The position numbers and the translations under genes are program-made. This document shows positions 34,000 through 46,999 of a stretch of 64,000 bases of DNA, piece by piece (the first letter of the stretch is position 1; the number at the start of each line of letters is the position of its first letter). The notes below the pieces were generated by a model. That model was not told where the DNA came from. It saw only the letters and a list, made by a program, of their open reading frames with translations, and made no database searches. Origin of the DNA: Hymenolepis diminuta (taxonomy: Eukaryota > Platyhelminthes > Cestoda > Cyclophyllidea > Hymenolepididae); contig CAADRB010000011.1 of assembly GCA_900708905.1 (NCBI GenBank), forward strand, positions 612,062 to 676,061. Direction: 5' to 3'.

Positions 34000-36900
34000 C
34001 TTTGTTGAGGAGTTTGTGTGATATCATATTCTATGAAGTATTAAAAAAGAGATTTTCAAATTAATAGTAAAATATTTTCTCTTGAACTCAGTTTCTTTAA
34101 ATTGCCTAAAAGCCATAAATTATAAAAGAAGAGATCAAAATGTTACTTTTGTTGAATGGGTTGTGGAATTCCTCAAGGTCTCCGTATAGAAGAGTACAGT
34201 CAGAGGCGTTAAAAATGTTTTTTTCCTCCAATAAGATCTTGACGAACGCTAAAAACCTTAATTTGGCTATTATTAACACCTCAGATTATTATTTCCTTAT
34301 TTTACAATAAATTGTCGACAAATGTACATCCACTCTTTAGTAAAATTTTCTAATAGAGCGTTTCCGAAAAGCTTTAGTCTCTGGTATACCCACGTTTAGA
34401 TGCAGTAACTTAAAAAATTCCAAATTAAACAAAATAACCGATATTATCACGTACAGAGAGTTAATTATGGTGTTTAATGGTAGGAGTTACGGAAAGATTA
34501 AGTATTTATGTATTCACTATTACTTGCGTTATTGGTGTTCTGACGAGTGGAATCTGTTCTGTGAGCAGTGCTAAGTTAAGATTATTATTTAAATAGATTA
34601 AAATCATGCAAGAAGAAGAAATAAAGTGGCAAGACTGATCATTATAATTTAACGATAGGTCAATGAGTACTGGAGATCATGGATAGGAGTTTTAACAGTA
34701 ATCCAGTGGATGAATTGCGAAGTCGAAATCTTGAAACATAAAGTAGTGAACTCCTCATTGAATAAATATTATATAACGGAAATGAGAAATTCTTATGGAA
34801 CATCTTTTTTGCCACTCTCTATTTCATTTCCTGTCCTTATTCCTCATAAAACTTTAATTACCCGATTTCAATGAGAAGTTGTACATTTTTACACATGGCT
34901 GAAGGTTATAATACTGTCTGATGAACTCCTCATATGATTAAAGGATACCATAAAACAATTGCTTTCCTATTTCAAATCTAAGAGCTTTAATCATGTTTAA
35001 AATTCAAAAATACTTTTATCAAGTATATTAAAATCGTTTTTACTTCTAACTGCTACAAAATTGTCTTTGCTTCTTATTTCATCACTTAAATGAGAAGAGG
35101 CTGGACAATATGTTCCCCTTATTGGCTTTTTGTCATCGTCAGATGAATTATAATTTCTCCCATTAAACCATAAGAGATCGAATACAAAACAGAAAAAATC
35201 GTTGTCAAGATTCGATTAGACTTTCCAAAAACATGATAATCCTCAAGGGATTTGTCGCACATTTCGCCAGTTTAGACAAGAAACCTAAAACATTTGAACA
35301 AATTATAAAAATCATTTTAAATCTACAACCCCTATATATTTGCTTCTAATTTCGAAAATGAAATTTATACTGGTGTTAAAGTTTAAAATTCAAATGTAAT
35401 TTGAAGTATTTAAACGTAAATAGCAAATACGCCATGTAACCGGATAGGTAATTCAACGCACTTTGTTTTTACTTGTTTACGGAAAATGCTATAATTAATG
35501 CCTCCTTGGATCCGGATATCAGTTCCCATTGTCACATTGACGACCAATAATAATTAAAATACAATTTCCATGTCGTTTCTATGATCTGTTTAGTTCCATG
35601 TCCGATTTCAGCACTTTCGAACAGTGGACTAGCTAGCAAATACGAACTAACTGTCATTGTGTCCATTTGTACTAAAAAACTCAAATATTTGGGATGAATG
35701 CAATTGCCAGAAGCATGATGACCTCAAAATACCGAAATAAAGTTGAAGAAAACTAAATAACATTAAAGTAGTTCCAGGGACGGCAGACCTATTTTGCTAA
35801 ATAACTTTCGTATCAATGGCATTCATGTCTTTTAAAAAGTGTGGTCGATTAAGGGATATTTCTAATACTTCCATATGGTCTGTATCTTACGTCATGACCT
35901 CAATGTAAGTTAAGCGGAAAGTGTGCATGAACTTAGAATGCAAGTACAAATCAGTCCGATTTAGCATTCCCTAAATTCATTAATCATGCCTGACCTTAAG
36001 TGCACACCTTTTAGCAGAAAATTGTCTCACTTTCTCCGTATATTTTCCTAATTATAGGAAAGAAATAACATTGTATCAACTTAAAATTTACATAGAACTG
36101 AGACTTCGGCTATTTCAATATTCACTCGCTCCATCCAACGACAACAAGAGGTGCTAATGTTATGATGTTGTATTTGTAGTATTACAACGTTCAGTCGCAC
36201 GACTGAGAGAAATTAATAAGCTTGTTCAGATCCTATGCTTTATTATCTTGTTTTAACTAATGTACTCTCATAGTACTCGAGGCAAATCTTAATCTCTCAA
36301 CATCTGGATTATGCATCGCTTTCCTAATTCCTGTATTGCTGTGAATTTGGGAAATTTGGGTGACTAAGTGACACAGTACTTCGCTTCTGAGGTCTGGACT
36401 AATTTATTAACGTCCCGATTAATTTAATATATCACAGATCAATCTCGTACTTTGGACGATCCAGCTACAATATCTACAAGTAGAAAGTATTAATGTATAA
36501 GTAAGAAAACATCCATTATGACAATAAATGAAGTATAACTGACTCATTCACTTAACGCGTTTTGTAAAACTACACATTAAGGTTAAACGTGTTTTTCTGA
36601 GATCTTCCAAGCTTATTGTCAACAATTCCCAATTCCTTACAATAATGATAAAAATGCATAGTTATGGGTGAGAGTATGCAGGTTTTGTTTATAACACTTT
36701 AGCACGAAACACTTGAGCAAATTAGATTTCGGACGGATTACGGTTTAGATCTTCGTTGGTTTATTTTGATAGCTAGAGCAAAAAATTATTATTTTAATCC
36801 GACTCGAACTTCGTAATATTTAGTATCTGAAGGGGAGTTGTTAGAATTCACTAGAATTTAATGGAACTGATCAATATTTTATCGAGTGCTTAATTGAAGA

Positions 36901-39900
36901 CACGAGATGGGTCCTAGAAAATCTCCCTTATACTAATGAGCGGTCTGTTAAAAATATATGAAGCATATTCCCGAAAATGCAGTCCTTTTCCTAACGTTTA
37001 AAGGCACTCCTGTTGTATAGTTCTGGGTATCATGGGAGAACAATTTACCCAGTGTGGGATGGATATTCACAGTTTATTTTTTACATATTTCTCAAAACTC
37101 ATTTTTAAAACATATTTTAATTTCTCCCCCTTAATCATGTGAGACTTTTGACATATGTTGATATTAGCCAGTGCATTTTTTGTCTCTAATCTCGAACAAT
37201 TTTGACGCATCAGCTATTATTTGAATTTCCAAATGATTAGTGTGAATAAAAAATAATTTCACCACATTTCAGCTATGATTCAAGTAGTCCGTCTGTAACT
37301 GTAATACATCCGGTTGTACATGCTTTGAGTAATGTCATCATGGTATTCCTCTTCTATATACTTATTGCCGTTGTCAAATGCATTGCTGATTTTTCTCAAC
37401 TTTTGCTTTATAATTGGAAAAGGACTCTTCTCTACTGCTCAATATTAGAAGTTCCTTAAGCAGCGACTTAGTCATCCTCTAAAAATGTATTTTTCTCTAT
37501 ATTACCGGAGACCAGTTCCAACTAAAACTAGGGCAAAATTTAGCCTAAGAACTGTCAGATTCAAATATTCCTGACTGTAATAACCACAGTGTTCTAGAAC
37601 AAAATGTTCGCTGCATTTATTAGCGCGCTAAATTGATGCATACGAGCACGCTAAAAGCTGGATCACCAAGTTGCTCCCAAATGCGAACGTAAAAATAGCA
37701 GATACTGGACTTTTCTTAAAACTTTTCAAATATCTTCACATATTTTCACCTCATTAAAAAATTACTTTCCTTCATCCTATATGAGAATGAAAATCTTTGA
37801 GATTTAAATGGTTAATTGGTAGTGCCGTGATTCGATGCATATCGGAACGCGCCAATAGTTTCAGTGAAGAACCCTACTGGTTAAAGTCTATAATAGGTAA
37901 GTTTGACAAAACAGGTTTTCAATCAAGAATGCTGTGAAAAGCCTTTCCTCAGGAAATGAAATACTTCTATCCATGTTCCTATTAACTGCAATTATATGCG
38001 ATAAGATGCATTTTTTCTGCTCAAAATGCTTTCTTCATAAATCAAACTTGTAAACAGGTCCTTTTAAGATTTTACTCAGGACTTCAAGTTTACGAATAAA
38101 AATAGGCTGTAAATTGATAATAATTGCTAAAAGGAAGAACATTATGGTATATGCTTGACAGATTTTAATGAAATCTGACATTTATCAAAATAACCCTCTA
38201 TAAAAATCAATACTTTAATATTAGAGAGAAGTTTTAAGTTTGGGTTTTGTTTTCTCGTCCACCGTCAGATTTTTAATTGTTTTTCTACAGATACTTTTGC
38301 AGCTATGGTGACAGTTTTGACATTTAAAGAGATAATTTGGCATACCCTTAGTCAAACCGATTTTCCTTAAAAAATTTTTCATATGTATAAAATGTGCCAT
38401 CTGGTCATTATATTCTCAAAATGAGCTCTTCTACATTAAAATAATGTTATTAAGTCCAAATGATCGGTTAATGTTCGCATTAAAAATGCAATTTGGACAT
38501 AAAGATGCATGGCTTTAAGCAACAGAGTTACCAAATGGGGAGGATGATAAAATATACCTTTCCTAAAAAGTAGTGATATCTGTGGCATTCAAGTTGCAGT
38601 TCGCATCTCTTTGTCCTTAGCATCTTCAGGATACGTGAGAGGCTCATTTCTAGCAGAAAATATTTAAGAATTGCGCTGATTTTGATGAGCGGAAATTTAA
38701 ATTTTCTTCATGGTCGCAGGTCGACGATCCAGCTTTAAGTTATCTAATGCCAGAAGAAAGGTAACATCTGAAATTGCGTTAGTTTAAAGAATGGGTGGTT
38801 TTAACCACTGCCATCTCCACTTCTTTGAACGTTAAGCCGGTACAGGCTAATACTTACAGCTTTGAAATAGGCTGAGCTCACGGCGCTGTATTCACTCAAG
38901 GTGAACTATGATAAACGAGCCATATATTAAAATTGTACAAATTTTATCAATCTGCCGTTTTGGGCATTAGAAGAGAAAATCTCTCTAGATTACATTAAAT
39001 AAGGCTCTGTAATCTTAAATGAGAAGTGATTTAAATGTACAATATCTTGAAATTGAGTAACTCAGGTGTTTAATTTCTTCTTTTATCAGACGAATATTTG
39101 TAAAATCACATTTTCGCTCATGAAATTCAATCTTCAGAGTTTTCACCTATCTTCCAGGAAACCTAAACTTTAACAGAGCCCCCTGAAAATTTCAGCAATT
39201 ACTTAGGATGGGCAAAAGGTCCTGACAAGAAATGAAGATATGTGGAAATCTTGATTTCCAGATTGAAATCCCAAAATTGCGTTTTTCTTACTCATCTATA
39301 TGCTCTCATTCCGAATCCTATACTTGATGGGATCTTTTATTCAGAAAGGTAAAGAAATATTGTATTACTGGGCATCGTATAATAAAAAATCTTCAATTTA
39401 ATGAAAGTCATATATTAAAACTAAGGGACATTTGTTTTTTTAAATATAATTTATTTTGAGCCTTATTAGATATTGTCGATTCCTACGAGAGGTGGCAATG
39501 TTTGTGGATTTTATGACTTTCTAAAATTCAGTGAATTATGAAGCACTCCTCTACCTATTGTTATTTCTTATTTTTGAACTTGTTTACTGTCTGCTTTGCA
39601 GGAAGTAAGATGAAAATCTAAAGTTAACATCACTCGTTTCATACCTTGAATAAAATAGACAGGCTGAGGGAAACAGATGTTTTCGCAAGCAAGTATTTTC
39701 CTGTTATTTGATTACGACCTTGTCCAATTTTAACATCGGAATAATGTTTGGAATAAAGTACATTTGCCCGTCTTAATTTTTAATTTTATTTCTAACAAAG
39801 TTGAAATTTCGCTATTATAGTTTACGCGTTTAGATTACGGACTATTCCCACTTAACAGGGCATCCATATGTAAGTTTCCTTCCTTATTCATTTATTTATT

Positions 39901-41200
39901 TATTAAATCAAACAATAAGACAAGCTGTGTCAACAGTTAAGACGGAGCAGAAAAGAACTACGAATATCGTAGTGACTCTCAAATTTAAATTGCATTCCCT
40001 TGTTTACCTAATTCTTTGAAACACACATAGAGTTTGAGAACGCTTGAAAACAACCCAGACTTTTTAAGCTGTATCTGCAGATTGAAGCTTCTTAAAGAGA
40101 TAAATGAGCCTTTTGATTAATCCTTTTTTAGTTATTAGTTAAATATTTGCATACCGTATGAAGAATATTTAGTTTAAGGATATAAATGAGCAAAATAAAT
40201 CAATTTTATTAAAAATTATCAATGAAACAAACATTTACGCCTCTGAAGGTAATAGTTTTCCGGACATGATTTGGATAGAGTCATACTCTGCTGTGTTAAA
40301 TTTGTATTAGTATGATTCTGTTACGGTAATGGCCTTAAAAGAGAAATTTTCTTGAATTGACATGACTAACCATCCGAGGTGAAATCAATCAGAAATCCAG
40401 GGAATAAATTACAAAATTTGTTTTTATTGGAACATTATCTCCTAAAGAAGTGAAAGATTTTCAGGAAGGTTCTTTCAAAATCCTGTCGTTATTCCTTATT
40501 TAAAATACTCATGAATTATCATACTGTTTTTCTCATTGGAAATCGTAAATTCATTTGAATTGTTGCAGACGCTACACCAATAAGCCTTTTTGCTACAACT
40601 AGGTAATCCTCCTATGCAGTCCAGATAGCGTCTAGCAGAGTCCTAAAATTGCTCCAGAAATTAGCTAGTTTGCTCCCGAAGTAGCGAGAACATGAAGGGT
40701 ATTGAGTAGAGAGGGCTTATTGATCCGTAAGCGATGAGATAGTCGCTGTCCATGAGCTTGGTCCTTAAATGGAAATAACGCTAAGATGCAGGGATATTGA
40801 GTGCTGATTGGCTGAGGTGGCCTCTGCACTCGAACTTCACAGAGTGGCCATGTGTAATGTTAACTGTTTAAGAATTTTAAAGATGCACTTAATAATCAAA
40901 TAGCGCATTTCCTCTAAAGTCCCTTATCAAATTTTCTAAAATATTTTGTGCGAATTATAAACGATTAATAACGTGTAATTAGAGGTATTCAAGTTCGACA
41001 TAATAAGTGGCAGCATGTCATTATCGAATAAGGTTTTAGAACTGACGCATTTTCTATTCTATGACTTCAAAAATAAGTTCTAAACATGCATGACGTCATT
41101 TAAGGATATAAAGTTCAAAGAACCTTTAATCCTGTCAGTAAATCTAATGAAGAGCTGAACCAAATTAGATTAACTATCATCTCTTAGATCTAATGACCTT
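34000..41200. other. Long stretch with no supported gene
   Basis: No open frame of 60 codons or more and no recognisable conserved peptide occur across 7 kb. One short exon-like segment stands out at 38720-38760: acceptor CATGGTCGCAG, 41 nt reading VDDPALSYLMPEE plus two bases, donor AAAG/GTAACA. It lacks a confirmed partner. A GC-richer patch with a small hairpin lies at 40600-40870. Confidence 0.45.
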
Positions 41201-41224
41201 CATAAGATTAATTTGTAACAACAG

Positions 41225-41371
41225 CCTTGCTCAAGAGAGGTGACCAAAAGTTGGGCGGAATTATTGGAAAAATATGCAAGTGAAGATGAGAAAGGAGTAG
41301 GAAGTGGAACTGGAAGAGAAGAGTACAAGTGTCAGTACCGTGCTAAGACAATTCGAAAACAGGCAAAGTAA
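41225..41371 (+). pseudogene. Short Myb/SANT-like fragment
   Basis: A 48-codon frame ends at TAA and directly follows an AG (TTTGTAACAACAG). It reads EVTKSWAELLEKYASEDEKG, then VGSGTGREEYKCQYRAKTIR, then KQAK. The pattern W-x-x-L-x-x-x-Y, then R-x-x-x-x-K-x-x-Y-x-x-K-x-x-x-x-A-K is that of the Myb/SANT-like domains found in MADF/zeste-type DNA-binding proteins and in transposon-derived regulators. There is no ATG in the frame, a stop lies just upstream, and the first helix is missing. It is either one exon of a gene or a fragment of a domesticated or dead copy. No partner exon was identified. Confidence 0.3.
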
Positions 41372-42088
41372 AATGCAATATGACGACTGACATATTTAAA
41401 GTTCTTTGTTCGTTAATAAGAAAGTGACATTTAAAGTGGGGATACGAGTCAGTAGGCGCAATACTGTGGGAGGGTACTATGAGTCAACATGCGTAGGCAT
41501 TAAAGGTTTCATTTAAAAAAATCTACATTAACGAAATTTCTAAAATTAAACTATTTTAAAAATATGGCTATTAAATTGGCAATTTTAATAATTATCTTAA
41601 ATACTTTTAAAGGAACTTCATTTTGTTTAAATATGAGACTTAGAAAAATTAAATCTGTTCTTGTACACTTTGTCTGTCATAACAATTTCAATATCTGGTT
41701 TGATATGTACCTAAATTTGTCAATGACAGCTCTAAATCACGTCTGTGGGGTCTAAATGGATCAGAATGAAAAATGTGGAAGTGAATTTTGTATTTAAGTC
41801 GAATATTTGGCAAATGAGCCAATTTGAATGAACACGAAAACAGCTATTATGCCAATCTGAAAATCTTTGAGTATTTTAAGTAAGGAATTTCAACACATAT
41901 ACAGTGGGCACCCACAGTTGCAAGGTCGAGCCTTGGTAATGCCAATAAGTCAATGGGTCAAACACTAAACGTGCTGTGAATATTCAAAAACAGCGTAAAA
42001 TTGTAATGCTATCTCGGTATTTGCAGAAAAAGGCGAATTTAAGTGGTCAATATGCACAGCATATCTTGGACAGGAATTCATTTGGCAA

Positions 42089-42245
42089 TCCAGATGGCAA
42101 ATTATAGAACTTGAATTTTGGAACTTAAAGCATTGAAGAAATCATAAAGAGTACAACGAAAATTCAAAAACCAAATGAAGTAACACTCTTCCATATCTGA
42201 GCTTTATTCCTAACAGTTTTCTAACTCCTGCGCTTTGTTCCTTAT
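42089..42245 (+). repeat. Dispersed repeat copy (head plus middle block)
   Basis: Head: CAGATGGCAAATTATAGAAC then TTGAATTTTGGAAC. Middle block: AAAACCAAATGAAGTAACAC then TCTTCC. It links the head-type copies (6999, 17794, 61808) to the middle-block copies (10360, 60540). The complementary strand holds a 96-codon frame (42142-42432) whose C-terminal part resembles that of the plus frame at 60365-60655. That resemblance is explained by the shared repeat and does not show a gene. Confidence 0.5.
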
Positions 42246-42889
42246 TGGGCTTAACTGTTATCCGATCTTTGCTGCGATTAGAGGAAGAAAAACTGTAAGA
42301 TGTGTTTGCCTTGTTGTAAGAAATGAAAAATTCGAATATTAGGCATGATTTTGGGTGATTGGACGTCATGGTATTTACTATGATGTAGGAAATCAGCTTG
42401 TTGTTTGGAGGTTCGTGAATATGGTAAATCATTACTTTTATTTTTACACAAACATCAGTTTACTAGATGATCTTTAAATTGCAATATTTGATCAGCGGTC
42501 TAAAGCAAATAAAAATGAGTGGAAAATATATGTAATGTATGATATATTTGAAGGTCGAATTTCATGCTTCGACTTGTCTACGACTTCATCAACCATTTTG
42601 TTATCACTTGTGGAGCCCATGAGTTTTATCTGACAGTTCTTTGGGATCAATATAAGTCTGCTTTTCTACAAAGTTTTGTCGATTAATTATTTTGAAAATT
42701 CATAATACCCTCGTAGCTATTTACACGTTCGTTTATTTTTATAGTAACTTTTTAACTCTTTGTTCTAAGTTATAAATCTGTATAAAAATGAAGACGAATG
42801 AAAATTGGTTGCATTAATCGAGGGGCTAAACGAATTTTGCCTGTAAACTTGCCAAGATAATCTTTGCTTTCCTAAAACAGGGATTCTTA

Positions 42890-43510
42890 TTTATTTTCTC
42901 CTATAAATATTTACCGGTGGGTCAGTTATCTATTTCCTTCTTTATCAATGGCAATATCATAGTCATTTACATTTACGACTAAAGGGTGCGGTTTAGGGTA
43001 ATCAATGAGGATATCACCCATAAACCGTACCGGATTTTTTTCGTTAGCTTTATGCTGCCAAAAACTGCTTGGAAAAAAGCAGTTGTTTGAAATTTCTATT
43101 AGTGGAAATAACACACCAAAAACGTCTATTATGTAACTTCATTCTAGGAAGCCAGGTAAATATTTACTCTTGAACTGAAAATGAAGTCTCTATTAGTTAA
43201 GGAGAAAGTATCAACAAATGTTCTCCGGGGAAAATGTTATAGCCTCCAAGACAATGTGATAAAGCGTTTTACGACACTCATCTTGGACAGCAGGAAAGAT
43301 TTATTGGGGCATTCCTGGTGAGAAAGTCGAATTCCGCCATGTTCTTCATAGCTAGACTTAACTAGTGCTGTTGATCGTTTTCTCAATGGATTTGCATCAA
43401 TGGACATTGAACCTGTGACGTCTGACTCCGCAGACAGGAAGGACAACTACTGTAGCCGGAAAAAGTTGCCAGTTAGTATCAAAGCTTTGATAAGGCAGAT
43501 AAGTAGCAAG
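42890..43510 (-). other. Unrecognised broken open frames
   Basis: Two minus-strand frames (43114-42926 and 43446-43237) give peptides with balanced composition, for example RFMGDILIDYPKPHPLVVNV and ALVKSSYEEHGGIRLSHQEC. An overlapping frame gives DECRKTLYHIVLEAITFSPE. The coding-like signal changes frame, as in a decayed gene or element. I cannot assign a family. Confidence 0.25.
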
Positions 43511-46000
43511 TTAGCCTCATTCTGAAATCTAATTCTGATTCATACTTTCTGTCATCCCTCTTTGAACCGGCATTAACAGGTGTATTTACATCTAATTTAG
43601 TTTACTGATCATGCGAAAATATATTTTTTTGTTCCCTGGCTGTGCAGACAGGCACAACGTTTACAATGTCTTCAAAAAACACATTCTGAGAATGCAAAAT
43701 ATATAAAGAACGCGGGAATTGATGATAGAAATAAGCTTATAATTTAAAGGAGCAGCAAAAATGCCATTCAGACACAAATATTGAGGCAGATAAAAGATAT
43801 ACTGAAGTACTTCAAAATGTTCCCTTACTTCAACCAATGATGCCACTGGAAAAAAATAAAAAGGATATCCGGACATTTGAAATTAAGTGCTTAAACAGAT
43901 TGGTAGTTAAAACAAGTTGAATCGCATATTTCTTAATCAGTTCTTTAAAGCGCACGTTTTCTGAAAATAAATAACGATGAAGGCTAGAGCCAATAAACGA
44001 TGATATTCTTGCAAAAATATGGATATTCCTAAATGATTGGCAGCAACCTTTTTCTTACAGAATAATAAATGCACAGTGTGGAATGTATATTAATTACTTT
44101 GTCTTTCTGGTGTTCTTAATGAATCAGGCGGAATTTAAGGCGATTTATCTTTACCCCATACGGCAATGCACAGGGCTCTTTGCCAATTTTAATCATATAA
44201 AAACAAAGCGATAGAGCAAAATAGTAAGGCTGGAAACGAGAAGTGTAAATGTTCATACCATGAAGCTTACGTTCTCAATACTCACTGACTGACTTGTTAA
44301 TGCAATCAAATGTTTGCTCGTACAACTTTCATTCATTTATAATCTCATGCGACTGAAAGCAGGTAGAGGAAAGTATAAAGGGCCTTCTATACATATTATT
44401 GGTCAATAGAGTTCACCAAAGGTGAAAATGAAATATAATTTTGAACAATTGTACGCATGGTACGTATAGTTGGTTTAAGCATTTATTTAACCATACGTTA
44501 CATGAGATCTGGGATGAAAACAGGAATTCGTGGTTAAATGAGCTGAAGTGTATGTGATCTGAGTAGATCACGATAGTTTTCCCGTTTTTTCAAAAAAGAG
44601 TTTGGGTGCCGAGTAAGAATGGAAATTTGCGAGGCATCTGAATTCCAGCAGATCTTGATGATTGAATGTCTGACCAATTGTCATCTTAAATAATTACCTG
44701 CATATATCACAATCACAACTCCATAGATAAGGCCATTGAATATAATGGGTACAATATCTGGCTAAGTCGACCGTATTAAAATCCATAATGTGGTCCGATC
44801 TAATTACATCAGTCAGGTTTGCATATGATCGGCCCATATTCCCCTTCTCTTTTTTCGTATGAAATTTCACCCTTTCCATTCCTCAAATGATCGTTTGGTT
44901 GCCATAACCTTTTTACAACATTTTCTCTTTCTTTGTTGGCTTTTCCTGCTAATATCGTTAAGGCGCCATTCAACATAATATATCCATAATGCAGGTGAGA
45001 TAATCCCGTTAGATGCACGAAGTGAGATACGCAACCAAGAAATTGATTTCTGGCCTAATTGACGGTATAAGCCATCGTAGCACAATGTTGTACTTCGCTT
45101 CTTCCACCGGGAGGAGGATTATTTATTAAATCCCTGATTAAAGTATTTTTTAAATTTTATTACAATTCGAATGTGTCGTTAAGTACTAAGCGTAATAACA
45201 TCTAAAATTTATTGAATAACGAAATTTAAAATTAATGACCAAGAGAATGCTTTTTATAACAGAAGAACCAAAAAAAGTACTTTTGTGATACTGTACGCTT
45301 GTCAAGGTATTTGACGGCTCTAATTTGACAAATATAAATCAAAATCAGTGTTTGGTAATGATCAATGGGATCAAAGTATTCGTTCGAAGGGGAAAAGAAT
45401 GGAAAATTCTTGATCAAAAACTTTTGTAGAAATATGTCAAACGAATTGTTAAATGATGCTCTATGATGATTTGATTGCAATTACAACGGGAATTATTAAA
45501 ATCATTTTTATTTACTTCTTCTTACAGATTCCTATATGACCAGTTGAGTAAATTGCAGAGGGTGATTAACGATAGAATAGCGAAAAATAAGCATATTGAG
45601 TATATCATTAAACTACTAAACTTGTGCTAATGAGCATTGATCATGTGCCATCAAAGGTGAATATCTTTTCCTGAATTGATTGGTAGTCCTGATAGTGGAA
45701 AGAAGTAGATCTGTGATTGCTAAAAGTCAAAATAGGTTAGATATCGTCTATGTTTCTTTAAGAGCATTGCATATATTTACTATAAGAAAGCTGATAGATC
45801 TCTGATGGATGATACCGACCTGTCAAACACTGTAGTCTAATTCTCAGCCTTGGGTTTCTCTGGAGAAGAACCTTGGATGATACCAATCATTTAATGATTT
45901 TATGTATGCTGACTATAAGATTGCCAAAATGCGTTAGGCAGATAATACAAAATTATGCAAAGCACACTTTAACAAATATGCCATTTATGAACAATTAACC
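43511..46000. other. No supported gene; one weak V-ATPase-like peptide
   Basis: The overlapping minus frames at 45085-44694 show a short similarity to the V-ATPase proteolipid (see findings) but are broken and unproven. The rest holds nothing recognisable. Confidence 0.35.
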
Positions 46001-46009
46001 ATTAAGTTT

Positions 46010-46990
46010 ATCCATGCGTTTGAGCACTTGATCTAGCTTGAATCTTTTCCGGGGGTCTTCAGAAGCTTGCGTAATACAGATTTGATCAATGATTGCGTTG
46101 GGTCTTCGGAGTTTTGTGATTCCTCAGTAGAGAGAGGGGACATTCATTCAGGTATATCTCCGTTGAATCCGTTTCTTGTTCGAAAATTAGAGTTACGTAT
46201 GGAGAACGAAGATTTTATGCGATAGCGTGTCCTGATTTGGACACCGACATGAGGCGTCATCCGGTACCTAAAGTGTAAAAGGTTATGAATCTCTTCTACT
46301 ATCTAATACTCCTGTGACGCGAGGAGTTTTTTCGTGCTGTCAACAAGTTGCCCATTCTGAGTATCGAGTTTGGGTGGAGAATGTAAAAGGTAGATAACTA
46401 GAACAAGACGGATGTCCTCAAATCCAGCTGAAGAGAACTGGGTAAAATTGGTGGACTCAATAGCCCTTGGTACGCCATAATTAGTGAATACTTGGCGGAG
46501 ATTGTTTATGGCGTTTTCTGTTGTAGCAGACTTAATGGGTATAACCTCAGACCACTTTGAATACGAATCAACCAGGATTAGGTAGGAAATTCCTCAGAGA
46601 GATCCAGTAAGATTGAGATCAAAGTGAGACCATGGTTCGTAGTCTGTGAGTGCATGAGACCCCGATGATAAGAAAGTGCAGCCTCGCCTGCATTTTGTGA
46701 AACCACTTTTATTACTGATCCATTTGCAGGAGAAAAAGATTTGGCAACACCGATTTCCTCGGGTTGCCTGTATTTATCGTCCACCGGTGCCGGGTATTTA
46801 GAACTGCAAACGATCTTTGGTTGCAATGACCAAGATATTTTGGAGACTTGATATTGGTGGATAATTTAAGGGTTCTGGGGAGGCAAAAGTGCAACAATCT
46901 TCTTTCTGAGCTTTTTCATTTGTCCGATGATAATGCAGACAAGACTTCAGAACTGATTGTTGCATCAGGCAAGGTAGGCTCGGGGACAAA
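46010..46990 (-). mobile_element. Ty3/Gypsy retrotransposon integrase relic
   Basis: Minus-strand segments appear in integrase order. First is a cysteine pair (KCRRGCTF, near 46690) where the HHCC zinc finger would end. The core then starts with EPWSHFDLNLTG, an in-frame TGA, and LVDSYSKWSEVIPIKS near 46540. Next comes LRQVFTNYGVPRAIESTNFT, where the family has the second catalytic Asp in a DNGTQF-like motif, here changed to TNFTQF. Finally a C-terminal stretch, TQNGQLVDSTKKLLAS, then VEEIHNLLHFRYRMTPHVGV, covers the usual glutamate helix. Integrase normally inserts the cDNA. This copy has several frame changes, a stop and a lost catalytic residue, so it is dead. LTRs and RT for this copy were not found nearby. 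Confidence 0.75.
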
Positions 46991-46999
46991 TAGTGATTG

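Noticed and set aside
42142..42432. A protein gene shared with the frame at 60365-60655 because their C-terminal peptides look alike
   Set aside because: The similarity is at DNA level within the dispersed repeat, the N-terminal halves differ completely, and other copies of the repeat are not open.
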